Source of the DNA: Acinetobacter rongchengensis
GTDB taxonomy: Bacteria; Pseudomonadota; Gammaproteobacteria; Pseudomonadales; Moraxellaceae
DNA: 47,825 nt
Assembly: GCF_003611475.1 (NCBI RefSeq)
Contig: NZ_RAXT01000022.1
Location: 1-47,825, forward strand
Reading direction: 5' to 3'
Below the pieces are notes generated by a model. That model was not told the origin of the DNA. It made no database searches and saw only the letters and a list, made by a program, of their open reading frames with translations. The position numbers and the translations under genes were made by a program. Within the stretch, counting starts at the first letter, position 1; every line of letters starts with the position of its first letter. Below, piece by piece: positions 6,865 through 15,978 of the stretch.

Positions 6865-7993
6865 ACAGTTTTAAAACCTGTTCAACTCCCATAATATTTT
6901 TTCTGACCTTTACAGATACATACCGCTCAAGACTACTCCACGAATCATGCAGACTCACTTGCTGGATTTGTGGAATAGTCCTTCCTCTTTCTGCCAAACG
7001 TGTACAACCTTCATGACGTAAATCATGAAAATGTAAGTCATCTATTCCTAACAGCTTACAAGCCTTTCTAAATTCACTTCCCATAGTCTTCGGGCTTAAT
7101 GGCACTAGCAGGTTTTCATCATAGCCTCGTTTTAACATCCGATGACGAACATCTCCATCAAGCAATAAATCAATCATTTGCTGACAATCATCATGAACAC
7201 TAAACTCTTTATGGTTTCCTTTAGAGCCATTCGGATTTTTTAAATCCCGAATCTTCCATAATTTATTCGTTTCATCATAGTCATCCAGTTGCATCCGTGT
7301 AATTTCCGCTTCCCGCCTACAAGAGAAAATCGCAAACCACATGATTAAGTGCATAGGGTAACTGTAAGATGAGTGATTCCATTTTCTGAAAAAATACTTT
7401 GTAAGGCTTTCAAGCTCATCAAAAGTAGGTAGTCTATCTCTTTTTTGACTAGATGATATTTGGCGAGTCTTTCTCAATTGAGCAGTAGTTTTATCAAATG
7501 TTGGTAAATCTACTTTTAAATTCCACATGATTGAAGCATGGCTTAATACTCCCCTGATGTGCAATAACTCATGCTGTAATGTGCTGGTGGCTATTGGCTG
7601 TAAATTCAGCTTATCAATTCCCTTTTTCCGTAGCGACACATGGCTGGAAATATGGGTTGAACCTATTTCTGTAACCATATTCTGAGCAATAGGTAACTTC
7701 TGAATCAATTTAAGCGAATATGTTTTAGTACGCCCATATTGGTCGCCAACCTCTGCCAAATATTTGGTAATCGCATCATCTAAGGTCAAATCTACCAAGT
7801 TTTCCTGACCAAACAGAATCTCTGGATTTTCATCAATTTCTGCTTCACGTTTACCAATCCACAAACTAGCTAATCGCTTTGTAGAAAATGTCTGGCTTTC
7901 TTTAAATGCAGGAAATCCTTTTTTATTGATTCTGATCTCCGCACGATAACGGATTGTTCCATCCTTGAGTTTTCGTTGTGCTATAGTACCCAC
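6857..7993 (-). CDS. Tyrosine recombinase, dusA-type island integrase
   Basis: Site-specific tyrosine integrase of 378 residues. N-terminal arm-binding beta segment (GTIRYRAEIRINKKGFPAFKE), a SAM-like core-binding region, then the catalytic domain: Arg in SCRREAE (226/227), His323-x-x-Arg326 in HDLRH, His349 in SLHDSW and the nucleophile Tyr358 in ERYVSV. The start codon is GTG at 7993 with no clear Shine-Dalgarno. No ATG alternative exists downstream within the arm domain. It reads away from dusA and lies 134 bp from it, the arrangement known for integrases that insert into the 5' end of dusA. TTTACGCCAT repeats begin five bases upstream of the GTG, so expression is probably controlled by a protein bound there. 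Confidence 0.92.
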   Translation of the reverse strand: MGTIAQRKLKDGTIRYRAEIRINKKGFPAFKESQTFSTKRLASLWIGKREAEIDENPEILFGQENLVDLTLDDAITKYLAEVGDQYGRTKTYSLKLIQKLPIAQNMVTEIGSTHISSHVSLRKKGIDKLNLQPIATSTLQHELLHIRGVLSHASIMWNLKVDLPTFDKTTAQLRKTRQISSSQKRDRLPTFDELESLTKYFFRKWNHSSYSYPMHLIMWFAIFSCRREAEITRMQLDDYDETNKLWKIRDLKNPNGSKGNHKEFSVHDDCQQMIDLLLDGDVRHRMLKRGYDENLLVPLSPKTMGSEFRKACKLLGIDDLHFHDLRHEGCTRLAERGRTIPQIQQVSLHDSWSSLERYVSVKVRKNIMGVEQVLKLFN

Positions 7994-7997
7994 AAAA

Positions 7998-8046
7998 TTT
8001 ACGCCATAGAAAAATTTACGCCATTATGGCGTAAAAATGGCGTAAA
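7998..8046. repeat. Four copies of TTTACGCCAT in palindromic arrangement
   Basis: Two direct copies (7998-8007, 8015-8024) are followed by two inverted copies (8026-8035, 8037-8046). The inner pair forms a perfect ten-base dyad with a one-base centre. Start distances are 17, 11 and 11 bp. All four are exact over ten bases. They occupy the integrase promoter and lie next to the dusA junction, so they may be integrase arm-type sites, excisionase sites or an operator for the integrase. Confidence 0.75.
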
Positions 8047-8127
8047 TTCTAATCGAAACGGTGCGAATTAGGCGTGAATGGTTGCAAATAATTTAGTATC
8101 AACATCAACATAAATGGATGATTTTTA

Positions 8128-9150
8128 ATGATTAAATCAGACACTCTTGAAAATACTAAAGATTTCAGAATCAGCGTAGCGCCGATGATGGATTGGACGA
8201 CAAAAGATTACCGTTTCTTTGCGCGCTTATTTAATCCCAATATCATTCTTTATACAGAAATGGTCACTACAGGTGCTATTTTGTTTGGTGGTGCAAATCG
8301 ACATCTTGATTATAACCATGAAGAACACCCTATCGTGTTACAACTGGGTGGCTCAAATCCCAAAGACCTCGCCACCTGTAGCAAAATGGCACAAGACTGG
8401 GGCTATGATGAAGTTAATTTAAATGTGGGCTGTCCAAGTGACCGTGTACAAAACAATAAAATCGGTGCATGTCTCATGGCTGAACCTGATCTTGTCGCTG
8501 AATGTATTGCCGAAATGCAAAATGCAGTAGATATTCCAGTCACTGTCAAACACCGTATTGGTATTGATGACATGCAATCTTATGAAGAAATGCTACATTT
8601 TGTAGATACCGTGGCAAAAACAGGTTGTCATAACTTTATTGTGCATGCCCGAATTGCACTACTTCAGGGACTTTCCCCAAAAGAAAATCGTGACGTCCCA
8701 CCACTACGTTATGAAGATGTTTATCGTTTAAAACAAGAGCGTCCAAATCTACTTATCGAAATTAATGGTGGAATTAAAACTTTTGCAGAAACACAATACC
8801 ATCTACAACATGTCGATGGAGTCATGATTGGCCGTGAAGCCTATCATAATCCCTATCTTTTGGCTGAAATTGGTCAATTATGGAACTTGGATCTACCTGA
8901 TCGTTTTGAAATTATCGATCAAATGTTGCCGTACATTGCTCAACGTATGCAAGAAGGTGCGCCATTATCGATTATCACTCGTCATATTTTGGGTTTATTT
9001 CAAAACCTTCCAGGTGCTCGAAAATGGCGTCAGGCTTTAAGCGGTGGCAATGCCAAGACTTTTGCTGATGTTGAAAATGCTATTCTCAACATCAAAGAAG
9101 CAATGAAACGAACTGAAGATTATCTAATTAAACATCAAGTTCAATCTTAA
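8128..9150 (+). CDS. dusA: tRNA-dihydrouridine(20/20a) synthase DusA
   Basis: FMN-dependent enzyme that reduces uridine 20/20a in the tRNA D-loop. The N-terminal FMN-binding SVAPMMDWT (residues 16-24), the NLNVGCPSDRVQN motif with catalytic Cys102, and the VKHRIGID and EINGGI segments are intact. 340 residues, full length for the family. The gene abuts an integrative island whose integrase belongs to the dusA-targeting type. The island probably replaced the natural 5' end and promoter with its own copy while keeping the frame open. The N-terminal extension IKSDTLENTKDF precedes the conserved domain. Downstream it converges with the acid phosphatase gene. Confidence 0.95.
   Translation: MIKSDTLENTKDFRISVAPMMDWTTKDYRFFARLFNPNIILYTEMVTTGAILFGGANRHLDYNHEEHPIVLQLGGSNPKDLATCSKMAQDWGYDEVNLNVGCPSDRVQNNKIGACLMAEPDLVAECIAEMQNAVDIPVTVKHRIGIDDMQSYEEMLHFVDTVAKTGCHNFIVHARIALLQGLSPKENRDVPPLRYEDVYRLKQERPNLLIEINGGIKTFAETQYHLQHVDGVMIGREAYHNPYLLAEIGQLWNLDLPDRFEIIDQMLPYIAQRMQEGAPLSIITRHILGLFQNLPGARKWRQALSGGNAKTFADVENAILNIKEAMKRTEDYLIKHQVQS
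8179..8199 (+). other. Possible attachment-site core in 5' dusA
   Basis: The codons for the conserved PMMDWT segment near the start of dusA are the region where dusA-specific integrases are known to recombine. Neighbouring integrase orientation fits. The matching copy at the other island end is outside the window, so the exact core cannot be defined here. Confidence 0.3.
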
Positions 9151-9161
9151 CGACTTAACCT

Positions 9162-9202
9162 AAATGATAAATGCTCAATCTCAAATTGGACTTTTATCAT
9201 TT
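9162..9202. terminator. Inverted repeat between dusA and phosphatase gene
   Basis: AAATGATAAA (9162-9171) and TTTATCATTT (9193-9202) are perfect inverted copies, with further CAAT/ATTG pairing inside. It lies between convergent genes and probably ends both transcripts, although no separate T tract follows. Confidence 0.5.
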
Positions 9203-9215
9203 AAATCTGATCAAT

Positions 9216-10073
9216 TTATAACACTGAACTTACAGTAGTTGATAATGCTTTTTGCTCAAAAGCGCAAGAGGCTGGATCTGGCACATCACCTTTACGTTGC
9301 GCGGCCTGATATTCTTTTTGTGCTTTTGCTAAGTCTGCTAAAAACTGTTTTTGCGTATGCAGTTGTGCCACAGTCATAGCAGCCATATTTTTGCCTTCAA
9401 TAATGTCACTTTGCCAATGTACATTACACACCAATCGGCTTTCTGCAAATGCTCGCCCCCGTAAGAAAATATGATTGGCACGTTGTGGCGCGATTTCACT
9501 CATAATCAATGCCCAACCCCAACCAACGGCTGAGTGCCCTGAAGGATAAGAGCCATCGGAAGATAATTTCTCTTTATCTTCGGTATAAGTAATGCCATAT
9601 TTTTCACGATCTGCAGCTGAAATTGTACAAATATTCTGACCATTAGTTATAAAAGGACGTGCACGTTGATATTTATTTTTTGCCGTATATGTAGACAAGC
9701 CTAAATCAACCAAAGAAGTCTCTAATATTTTATAAATGGTTGGGGTCTTTTCTTGGCTAATGTTAATATTGGCTGAACAAGAAAAAGCTTTCGCTGCACT
9801 CGGGAAAAATAAATTACTGTCATAACCTGCCTGTTTCCATCGATCAGAACCATACAGCATTAAAGCATTTTTATTGACAAACTCATCATTGGCTTGGGTC
9901 ACAGAGCCCTCAACAGGTGGAAGTGGTAAAACCATTGCACTATCCACGCTAGATTCAGTTAAATAACCGTGATGTGCAGCTCTCAATTCTTTTTCATAGT
10001 CACTACTCTCTGCATGAGTAATGGTAGTTGCCAATGCCAAAAGAAGGAATCTAATGGGTTTAATGCTTCTCAT
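9216..10073 (-). CDS. Class A (PhoN-type) acid phosphatase, PAP2 family
   Basis: Secreted periplasmic nonspecific acid phosphatase. An N-terminal signal peptide (about residues 1-21, ending THA) is followed by the PAP2 catalytic triad of motifs: Lys132-x6-Arg139-Pro140, Pro-Ser-Gly-His at 177-180, and Ser212-Arg213-x5-His219-x3-Asp223. 285 residues, slightly longer than typical class A enzymes. GAGG lies six bases before the ATG. The C-terminal tail is rich in Ala, Gln and Lys. It likely releases phosphate from organic phosphoesters. No Pho box was recognised immediately upstream, so phosphate control is not shown by the sequence. Confidence 0.9.
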   Translation of the reverse strand: MRSIKPIRFLLLALATTITHAESSDYEKELRAAHHGYLTESSVDSAMVLPLPPVEGSVTQANDEFVNKNALMLYGSDRWKQAGYDSNLFFPSAAKAFSCSANINISQEKTPTIYKILETSLVDLGLSTYTAKNKYQRARPFITNGQNICTISAADREKYGITYTEDKEKLSSDGSYPSGHSAVGWGWALIMSEIAPQRANHIFLRGRAFAESRLVCNVHWQSDIIEGKNMAAMTVAQLHTQKQFLADLAKAQKEYQAAQRKGDVPDPASCAFEQKALSTTVSSVL

Positions 10074-10257
10074 ATCGACCTCTATTCATGGTTATTTGTA
10101 CTGCTATTTCTACTTTTTCTAGTTGTTAAGATATTCATTCTCAATAGAATTAACTATCATTAACATAGCATAATTTTAGACCAAGATAGAGGTACGCTTA
10201 TTAAAATTAAGAATTCTTAAAATTTTTAATAAACATGAAACACATATAAAAGTCTGT

Positions 10258-11070
10258 TTAAGGTTTTGTGTGAATGACCTCTAATTTTTTCAACACTTCC
10301 GCCACCGCAATCATGGCAAAACTTGATGTAACGACTACAGCAGAACCATACCCCCCACAGCGTAACCCTGCGCTTGCACAGACATCTGCACTCGAAAATG
10401 GATTATCGATCGAATAAACACAAGTAATGCCAAACTTCTCTTTTGGTTTTTTACAAATCCCTTTCGAGCGTAGCTGTGCACGTAACTTTGCCAGCATCGG
10501 ATCTTGTTCGGTCTTTGATAAATCCGCAACCCGTATTTTAAGTGGATCTAATTTTCCACCTGCTCCACCTGAAACAATCAGTGGAATTTTATTAAAACGA
10601 CAATGTAACATCAGTGCCAATTTTGCTTTGACATCATCAATACAGTCTAAAATTAGGTCTGGAACATTTTCTAAAATTTCTTTTATATTTTCAGGTGTTA
10701 AATAATCTTCAATTAAATTTATTTTGATTCGTGGGTTAATCGAACGGCAACGCTCTGCCATCACTTCAATCTTTTCCTGACCTAAAGTAGACGTCATAGC
10801 AGGCAATTGTCGATTAATATTCGAGGCTGCAATTGAATCCATATCAACCAATGTTAACTCTCCGACACCTGTACGTGCCAAAGCTTCTACAGCCCAAGAA
10901 CCGACCCCTCCAATTCCAATCACCATCACATGACTTTTTTCATAGTGATTGAATGCATCATCCCCATAAATCTTGGCTACACCTGCAAAACGGCGGTCAT
11001 ATTCATCATCTTGGAGAAGTTCGGTCATGTTCCACATCAATTCAAAAGTATATTCCGCTATTTTACTCAT
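10258..11070 (-). CDS. tcdA: tRNA threonylcarbamoyladenosine dehydratase (TcdA/CsdL)
   Basis: E1-like ATP-dependent enzyme that cyclises t6A at tRNA position 37 to ct6A. The nucleotide-binding GIGGVGSWAVEAL sits at residues 52-64, followed by LVDMDSIAASNINRQ, the E1-family Asp/Asn/Arg motif, and LDCIDDVKAKL. 270 residues, family length. A weak GGAT precedes the ATG at 11070; an internal Met15 (11028, MTELLQDD) is closer to family N-termini but has no ribosome site, so I keep the longer form. Same strand as acnA upstream but separated by a terminator. Confidence 0.92.
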   Translation of the reverse strand: MSKIAEYTFELMWNMTELLQDDEYDRRFAGVAKIYGDDAFNHYEKSHVMVIGIGGVGSWAVEALARTGVGELTLVDMDSIAASNINRQLPAMTSTLGQEKIEVMAERCRSINPRIKINLIEDYLTPENIKEILENVPDLILDCIDDVKAKLALMLHCRFNKIPLIVSGGAGGKLDPLKIRVADLSKTEQDPMLAKLRAQLRSKGICKKPKEKFGITCVYSIDNPFSSADVCASAGLRCGGYGSAVVVTSSFAMIAVAEVLKKLEVIHTKP

Positions 11071-11101
11071 TTATCCAAAAGGTGTCTTGTTTAAGATCAA
11101 C

Positions 11102-11124
11102 AAAAAAACCTGCAACAAAGCAGG
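11102..11124 (-). terminator. Terminator of acnA
   Basis: On the minus strand CCTGC-TTTGTT-GCAGG is followed by seven T, about 35 bp after the acnA stop. Confidence 0.85.
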
Positions 11125-11157
11125 GCTTGGAGAACTGAAACATTGAGTAAACTTGCA

Positions 11158-13914
11158 TCAAGAAGCAATCAAATGACGCAAGACATAATGCAAAATTCCA
11201 CCTGCTTTAAAGTATTCAACTTCATTCAAAGTATCGATACGACATAACACTTGAAAGTGATCTAGGCGACCATCAGCACGTTTAACCTCAATCTCTAGTA
11301 TTTGATGGGGTTGAATAGCATCTGAAATTCCGACAATAGAAAGTTGCTCATGCCCTGTCAGTTGTAAGCTTTTGCGAGTTTGACCTTCGACAAATTGCAA
11401 AGGTAAAACGCCCATTCCCACCAAATTGGAACGATGAATACGTTCAAAACTTTCTGCAATCACCGCTTTAATACCCAATAAATTGGTTCCTTTAGCCGCC
11501 CAGTCTCGTGATGAGCCTGTGCCGTATTCCTTTCCAGCAATGATGACCAGCGGTGTACCATCATGTTGATATTTCATAGCAGCATCATAAATGGCCAGTT
11601 GTTCACCTGTCGGAACATAAAGCGTATTTCCACCTTCAGCTCCACCTAACATTTCATTTTTAATACGAATATTGGCAAATGTTCCCCGCATCATCACTTC
11701 ATGATTCCCACGGCGTGAACCGTAAGAATTAAAATCAGTCGGGGCTACACCTTGTGCCTCTAGGTATCGTCCTGCTGGGCTATCCTTTTTAATATTCCCC
11801 GCTGGCGAAATATGATCCGTGGTCACTGAATCCCCTAACACAGCGAGAATTCTCGCATGTTCAATATTATGAAGTGCTTTAATCGGCTGATTGATTGCGT
11901 CGAAAAATGGTGGGTGTCGGATATATGTGGAATGAACATTCCATTCATAGGTTTGACTGTCTGGAATTTGAATGGCTTTCCATTGCTCATCACCTTCAAA
12001 AACAGCCGCATATTCTTTATGAAACATAGCTGTATTGACTTTTTGCAGTACTTCTTCAATTTCAGCTTGGGTCGGCCAAATATCTTTTAGATAAACATTC
12101 TGCCCGTTGTGATCGACACCTAAAGGTTCAACAGTAATATCATTCCGAATCGTACCCAATAATCCAAAAGCAACCACCAAAGGCGGTGAAGCCAACCAAT
12201 TGGTTTTAACTAGAGGATGTACTCGCCCTTCAAAGTTACGATTCCCAGACAGTACAGATGCAACATTTAAGTCATAACATTGAATTGCATCTTCAATTGG
12301 CTTAGGCAGTGGCCCTGAATTACCAATACAGGTGGTACAACCATAACCCACCAAGTTATATCCAAGTTGATCTAAATAGCTCATTAAACCTGAGGCTTTG
12401 AGATAGTCTGTTACAACTTTAGACCCAGGAGCCAGTGAACTTTTTACCCAAGGTTTTCGTTGCAAACCACGCTCAACCGCTTTTTTAGCCAATAAGCCTG
12501 CAGCTAGCATCACACTTGGATTTGAGGTATTGGTGCATGACGTGATCGCTGAAATCACAATATCACCATGGACTAAAGGATAGCTTTTACCATTAATCAC
12601 GCAATGAGGATGCTCGGCTTGCACGGTGGATTGTTTTGCATCAACGGCTGTCCCTGCGCCGCCTTCATTGATTAAACGTTCTTGATCAATTTTGGCAGGC
12701 TTAATATCCAGCTCAATCAGTTTTTGGAATGTTTGCGGGATATCTGATAATTTCACACGATCTTGAGGTCGTTTAGGACCTGCAACACTGGCTTCAACCG
12801 TCCCCATATCTAAAGATAATGTATCGGTAAAAATCGGTTCATCCCCAGCATGACGCCATAGACCTTGAGCTTTGCAATAAGCTTCGACCAATGCGATACG
12901 CTCTGCATCACGCCCTGTTAATTTTAAATACCCTAGGGTCACGTCATCAATCGGAAAGAAACCACATGTTGCACCATATTCAGGTGCCATATTGGCAATG
13001 GTGGCACGGTCTGCAAGTGGTAAATCCGCTAAACCATCACCATAAAATTCAACAAATTTTCCGACAACGCCTTTCTGACGCAACATTTGGGTAATGGTTA
13101 AAACAAGATCTGTTGCGGTGATTCCTTTGGGTAATTTTCCAGTCAGTTTAAAGCCAATCACTTCTGGAATCAGCATCGAAATCGGCTGTCCAAGCATGGC
13201 TGCTTCAGCTTCAATCCCACCTACCCCCCAACCTAGCACACCTAAACCATTGATCATCGTGGTATGAGAATCTGTACCCACTAAGGTATCGGGATATGCA
13301 AAAGTCTCGCCATCATCTTCACTTGACCAAACCACTTGGGCTAAATATTCAAGATTGACCTGATGACAAATCCCAGTCCCTGGCGGTACAACACTAAAAT
13401 TATTAAATGCAGATTGTCCCCAACGTAGAAATTGATAACGCTCACCATTACGCTGCATTTCAATTTCAACATTCTCTGAAAAAGCATTTTTATTACCGAA
13501 ATAATCAACCATTACAGAATGGTCAATCACTAAATCCACAGGTGATAACGGGTTGATCAGATTAGGATCTTTTCCTGCATCTTGCATCGCAGCACGCATG
13601 GCAGCCAAATCAACCACAGCAGGAACCCCTGTAAAATCCTGCATCAGCACTCGTGCAGGTCTGTATTGGATTTCTTGATCAGACGTTCGTGTTTTCTGCC
13701 AATTCACAATGGCTTCAACATGTGCCTTGTTCACCGTAATATCATCTTCAAATCTAAGTAAATTCTCTAATAATACTTTCAGTGATTTGGGGAGCTTAGA
13801 TAGATCACCTAATGTCGATTGAACTTTTTCTAAACTGAAAATTTGATAGTCTTTTGAAGCGACCTTTAGATCTTTTAAAGCCTTGAAACTATTGATATGA
13901 CTATACGTTGCCAT
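11158..13914 (-). CDS. acnA: Aconitate hydratase A
   Basis: TCA-cycle [4Fe-4S] enzyme interconverting citrate and isocitrate. 918 residues, normal for the AcnA/IRP1 type. Cluster ligands are visible as Cys in SCTNTSNP (near residue 457) and the pair in GCTTCIGNSG (near 523-526). Substrate and cluster motifs VGTDSHTTMINGLGVLGWGVGG and the C-terminal swivel-domain motif KEYGTGSSRDWAAKG are intact. GGAGG lies nine bases before the ATG. AcnA types are often the stress-resistant aconitase; apo-AcnA can bind mRNA (family knowledge). It is a single-gene unit with its own terminator. Confidence 0.97.
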   Translation of the reverse strand: MATYSHINSFKALKDLKVASKDYQIFSLEKVQSTLGDLSKLPKSLKVLLENLLRFEDDITVNKAHVEAIVNWQKTRTSDQEIQYRPARVLMQDFTGVPAVVDLAAMRAAMQDAGKDPNLINPLSPVDLVIDHSVMVDYFGNKNAFSENVEIEMQRNGERYQFLRWGQSAFNNFSVVPPGTGICHQVNLEYLAQVVWSSEDDGETFAYPDTLVGTDSHTTMINGLGVLGWGVGGIEAEAAMLGQPISMLIPEVIGFKLTGKLPKGITATDLVLTITQMLRQKGVVGKFVEFYGDGLADLPLADRATIANMAPEYGATCGFFPIDDVTLGYLKLTGRDAERIALVEAYCKAQGLWRHAGDEPIFTDTLSLDMGTVEASVAGPKRPQDRVKLSDIPQTFQKLIELDIKPAKIDQERLINEGGAGTAVDAKQSTVQAEHPHCVINGKSYPLVHGDIVISAITSCTNTSNPSVMLAAGLLAKKAVERGLQRKPWVKSSLAPGSKVVTDYLKASGLMSYLDQLGYNLVGYGCTTCIGNSGPLPKPIEDAIQCYDLNVASVLSGNRNFEGRVHPLVKTNWLASPPLVVAFGLLGTIRNDITVEPLGVDHNGQNVYLKDIWPTQAEIEEVLQKVNTAMFHKEYAAVFEGDEQWKAIQIPDSQTYEWNVHSTYIRHPPFFDAINQPIKALHNIEHARILAVLGDSVTTDHISPAGNIKKDSPAGRYLEAQGVAPTDFNSYGSRRGNHEVMMRGTFANIRIKNEMLGGAEGGNTLYVPTGEQLAIYDAAMKYQHDGTPLVIIAGKEYGTGSSRDWAAKGTNLLGIKAVIAESFERIHRSNLVGMGVLPLQFVEGQTRKSLQLTGHEQLSIVGISDAIQPHQILEIEVKRADGRLDHFQVLCRIDTLNEVEYFKAGGILHYVLRHLIAS

Positions 13915-14056
13915 AGGTGAATCCTCCGGCTGAGCATGATTTCCATTCGAACTTTTATTCTTCAGGTTGAACTTAAGTACAACACTATTCTTCTAATGTA
14001 AGCCAAATTTTGGCTAATCGTGTTATGAATTAGTTATTTTTCAGACTTATGCTCAT

Positions 14057-14878
14057 TCAATCTGATAGAGCCAAAGCATGCAAAGAGTTTTGCCACAATT
14101 GTTGCGCAAGTTGCTGTTGTGGAAGCAATAATGTCTTTGCTAAGCCTTCCAACACATAAGGTAAATTGACTGGTGTATTACGTGTGTGATGTTCACTTGA
14201 GGTTTGACAGCATAAGGGCGTCATATCTGGACAATCCGTTTCAATAACCACATGTTCTGCACCAATCTCTTGAACCACACGCTGTAGCTTTTTTGCATTT
14301 GGATTGGTGATTTGCCCTGTTACGCCAATTTTAAATCCTAATTTAATGAAAGCTTTTGCCTCTTCAACGCCGCCACTAAAGGCGTGCGCAATTCCACCAT
14401 TATTGAATTGATGCTGTTTCAACATTGCCAAAACATCTGCATGGGCTTTGCGAATATGTAAAAGAATCGGTTTATCAAATTGTTGTGCTAACTCAATTTG
14501 TGCAGCAAAAAAATCCTTTTGCTTTTGAAAAACTTCAGTTTGCTTATGCTGCTTTAAAAAAGTATCTAAACCAATCTCACCCACTGCAACACAATCATGT
14601 GTTTTAAGCATTTTTTCCAAATCATCTAAATATTCAAGTTGATGTTGTTCGATATAAAATGGATGCAGACCAGGGGCAAGATAACTTTTCGGTGCATTCA
14701 CCAATTGATTTAGATAATGATGTGTATCAACTAAATCATGAAAACGCTCATGTAAAAAACCAATTAAAATCAAGCGTTCAACACCTACAGCCTTCGCTTG
14801 ATACGCTAAAGTTTCCCGATCTGAATCAAAATCGGGAACATCGAAATGTGTATGCGTATCAAACAAAGACAAGGTCAT
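14057..14878 (-). CDS. TatD-family metal-dependent hydrolase
   Basis: TIM-barrel DNase/hydrolase of the TatD family. Metal-ligand motifs occur in order: DTHTHFD (residues 7-13), GEIGLD with Glu101, LLHIRKAH with His141, HAFSGG with His165 and ETDCPD with Asp215, followed by the family RNTP. 273 residues. Its ATG overlaps the stop of the upstream lipoprotein gene (TAATG), so translation is probably coupled. Family members are implicated in DNA repair and quality control; the exact substrate is not shown here. One of several TatD paralogs usual in gammaproteobacteria, closer to YjjV than to TatD proper by its short loops (tentative). Confidence 0.9.
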   Translation of the reverse strand: MTLSLFDTHTHFDVPDFDSDRETLAYQAKAVGVERLILIGFLHERFHDLVDTHHYLNQLVNAPKSYLAPGLHPFYIEQHQLEYLDDLEKMLKTHDCVAVGEIGLDTFLKQHKQTEVFQKQKDFFAAQIELAQQFDKPILLHIRKAHADVLAMLKQHQFNNGGIAHAFSGGVEEAKAFIKLGFKIGVTGQITNPNAKKLQRVVQEIGAEHVVIETDCPDMTPLCCQTSSEHHTRNTPVNLPYVLEGLAKTLLLPQQQLAQQLWQNSLHALALSD

Positions 14879-15843
14879 TATGATTTCACTTTTGGATGAG
14901 TCGCAACAGACGAAGTAGCAGGTTGATCCACTTGCATTTCTGCTGGGAAATATTGTGGTTTTAACACCCCTTTTAACTGATCATAAGGAATGGTTAAGCG
15001 AGGTAATCCAACCACATAAGGCCCAATATCATATTCACCATATTGCAAGATCAAGCCTTGTTTACCTAGATAGAAGTTGTCCGTTAATTTGAATTTCCAA
15101 GCTTGTTCATACTCTGCTACATTTTCAGCCAGTTTAGAATCAATGACCCACACCTTAAATGCATCATGTGCCAATTGTGTTAATTTACCTTTCTGATTGC
15201 TCTGTATAATTTGATCCAATGCAACTTGCTGTTTGGTTTTTAAATCAAAATTAAAATAAGTTTGTGCGGAAGAACCATGCGCTCCCCCTAAATAACTGCT
15301 GCTGTTTAATACCACAGTTGCTAATGGCAAATCTGCATTTAAAATTTTCGGACTAATCGTTAAACTCATTTGACCACTTGCACCTAAATTTTGTAATTCT
15401 TTCTGCAATTCAAGGAATGAATTGACATAAGGTTGTACTCGATCTTGCATTTGTTGCGCAGGTGTTTTACTGGCATTTTCCTGTATTTCACTTGCAGAAG
15501 ATTGATTCTGATCTTGTTCTTTTTTAGTTTTGTTTAATTGAGCAATATCTAAAATATGATCCAAATTTTTTAAAATAGCTTGATCAAGAATTTCATCAAC
15601 AAAAGGTTGATTGCTGTGTAAGCGATCTACAGAAAATTCAGGACAACTGTTTCCACCGCACTCAGGCAAACTCAGTTTGAGTTTTTCCGTATCACCTTGC
15701 AAAAGCATTGATGTATCAACAACTTGCGATGCAGCAGTTTGCTCTACAGGTTCCGTCTTTTTAGGATCAGGCTTTTGGCATCCAGTTAACCCCAAAATAA
15801 CGACCAATATCGATAATGCCAAAGTATTCTTTTGATTCAACAT
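14878..15843 (-). CDS. DUF3298/RsiV-like lipoprotein
   Basis: 321-residue lipoprotein. The signal peptide ends in the lipobox LTG-Cys22. After a low-complexity linker comes LPECGGNSCPEF with a Cys-x4-Cys pair, then a DUF4163-like region and a DUF3298-like domain (SSYLGGAHGSSAQTYFNFD, ALDQII), as in RsiV-type extracytoplasmic proteins. Function is unknown; in Gram-positives related domains bind lysozyme, but that cannot be transferred here. It overlaps the TatD gene start by one base and shares its fold and the Cys pair with the next lipoprotein upstream, so the two look like a diverged duplication. Confidence 0.82.
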   Translation of the reverse strand: MLNQKNTLALSILVVILGLTGCQKPDPKKTEPVEQTAASQVVDTSMLLQGDTEKLKLSLPECGGNSCPEFSVDRLHSNQPFVDEILDQAILKNLDHILDIAQLNKTKKEQDQNQSSASEIQENASKTPAQQMQDRVQPYVNSFLELQKELQNLGASGQMSLTISPKILNADLPLATVVLNSSSYLGGAHGSSAQTYFNFDLKTKQQVALDQIIQSNQKGKLTQLAHDAFKVWVIDSKLAENVAEYEQAWKFKLTDNFYLGKQGLILQYGEYDIGPYVVGLPRLTIPYDQLKGVLKPQYFPAEMQVDQPATSSVATHPKVKS

Positions 15844-15978
15844 CTCACAGACCTATCTGAGATTTAAAAATATGTATATTCAATAGCCTATTCCTCTCAA
15901 TACAAATGCTCAATCCAAATTTGTATTGAATTAGAACATTATTGAAAAGGCTCAATGAACCTTACGCCAAAGCATTAT

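Noticed and set aside
6602..6874. 90-codon ORF overlapping the PrtN-family gene in another frame
   Set aside because: The other frame carries the recognisable PrtN pattern and a ribosome site; this one is its shadow.
1..8127. Left attachment site or dusA fragment inside the window
   Set aside because: No copy of the dusA start was seen in the first 8 kb by eye; the boundary must lie further left.
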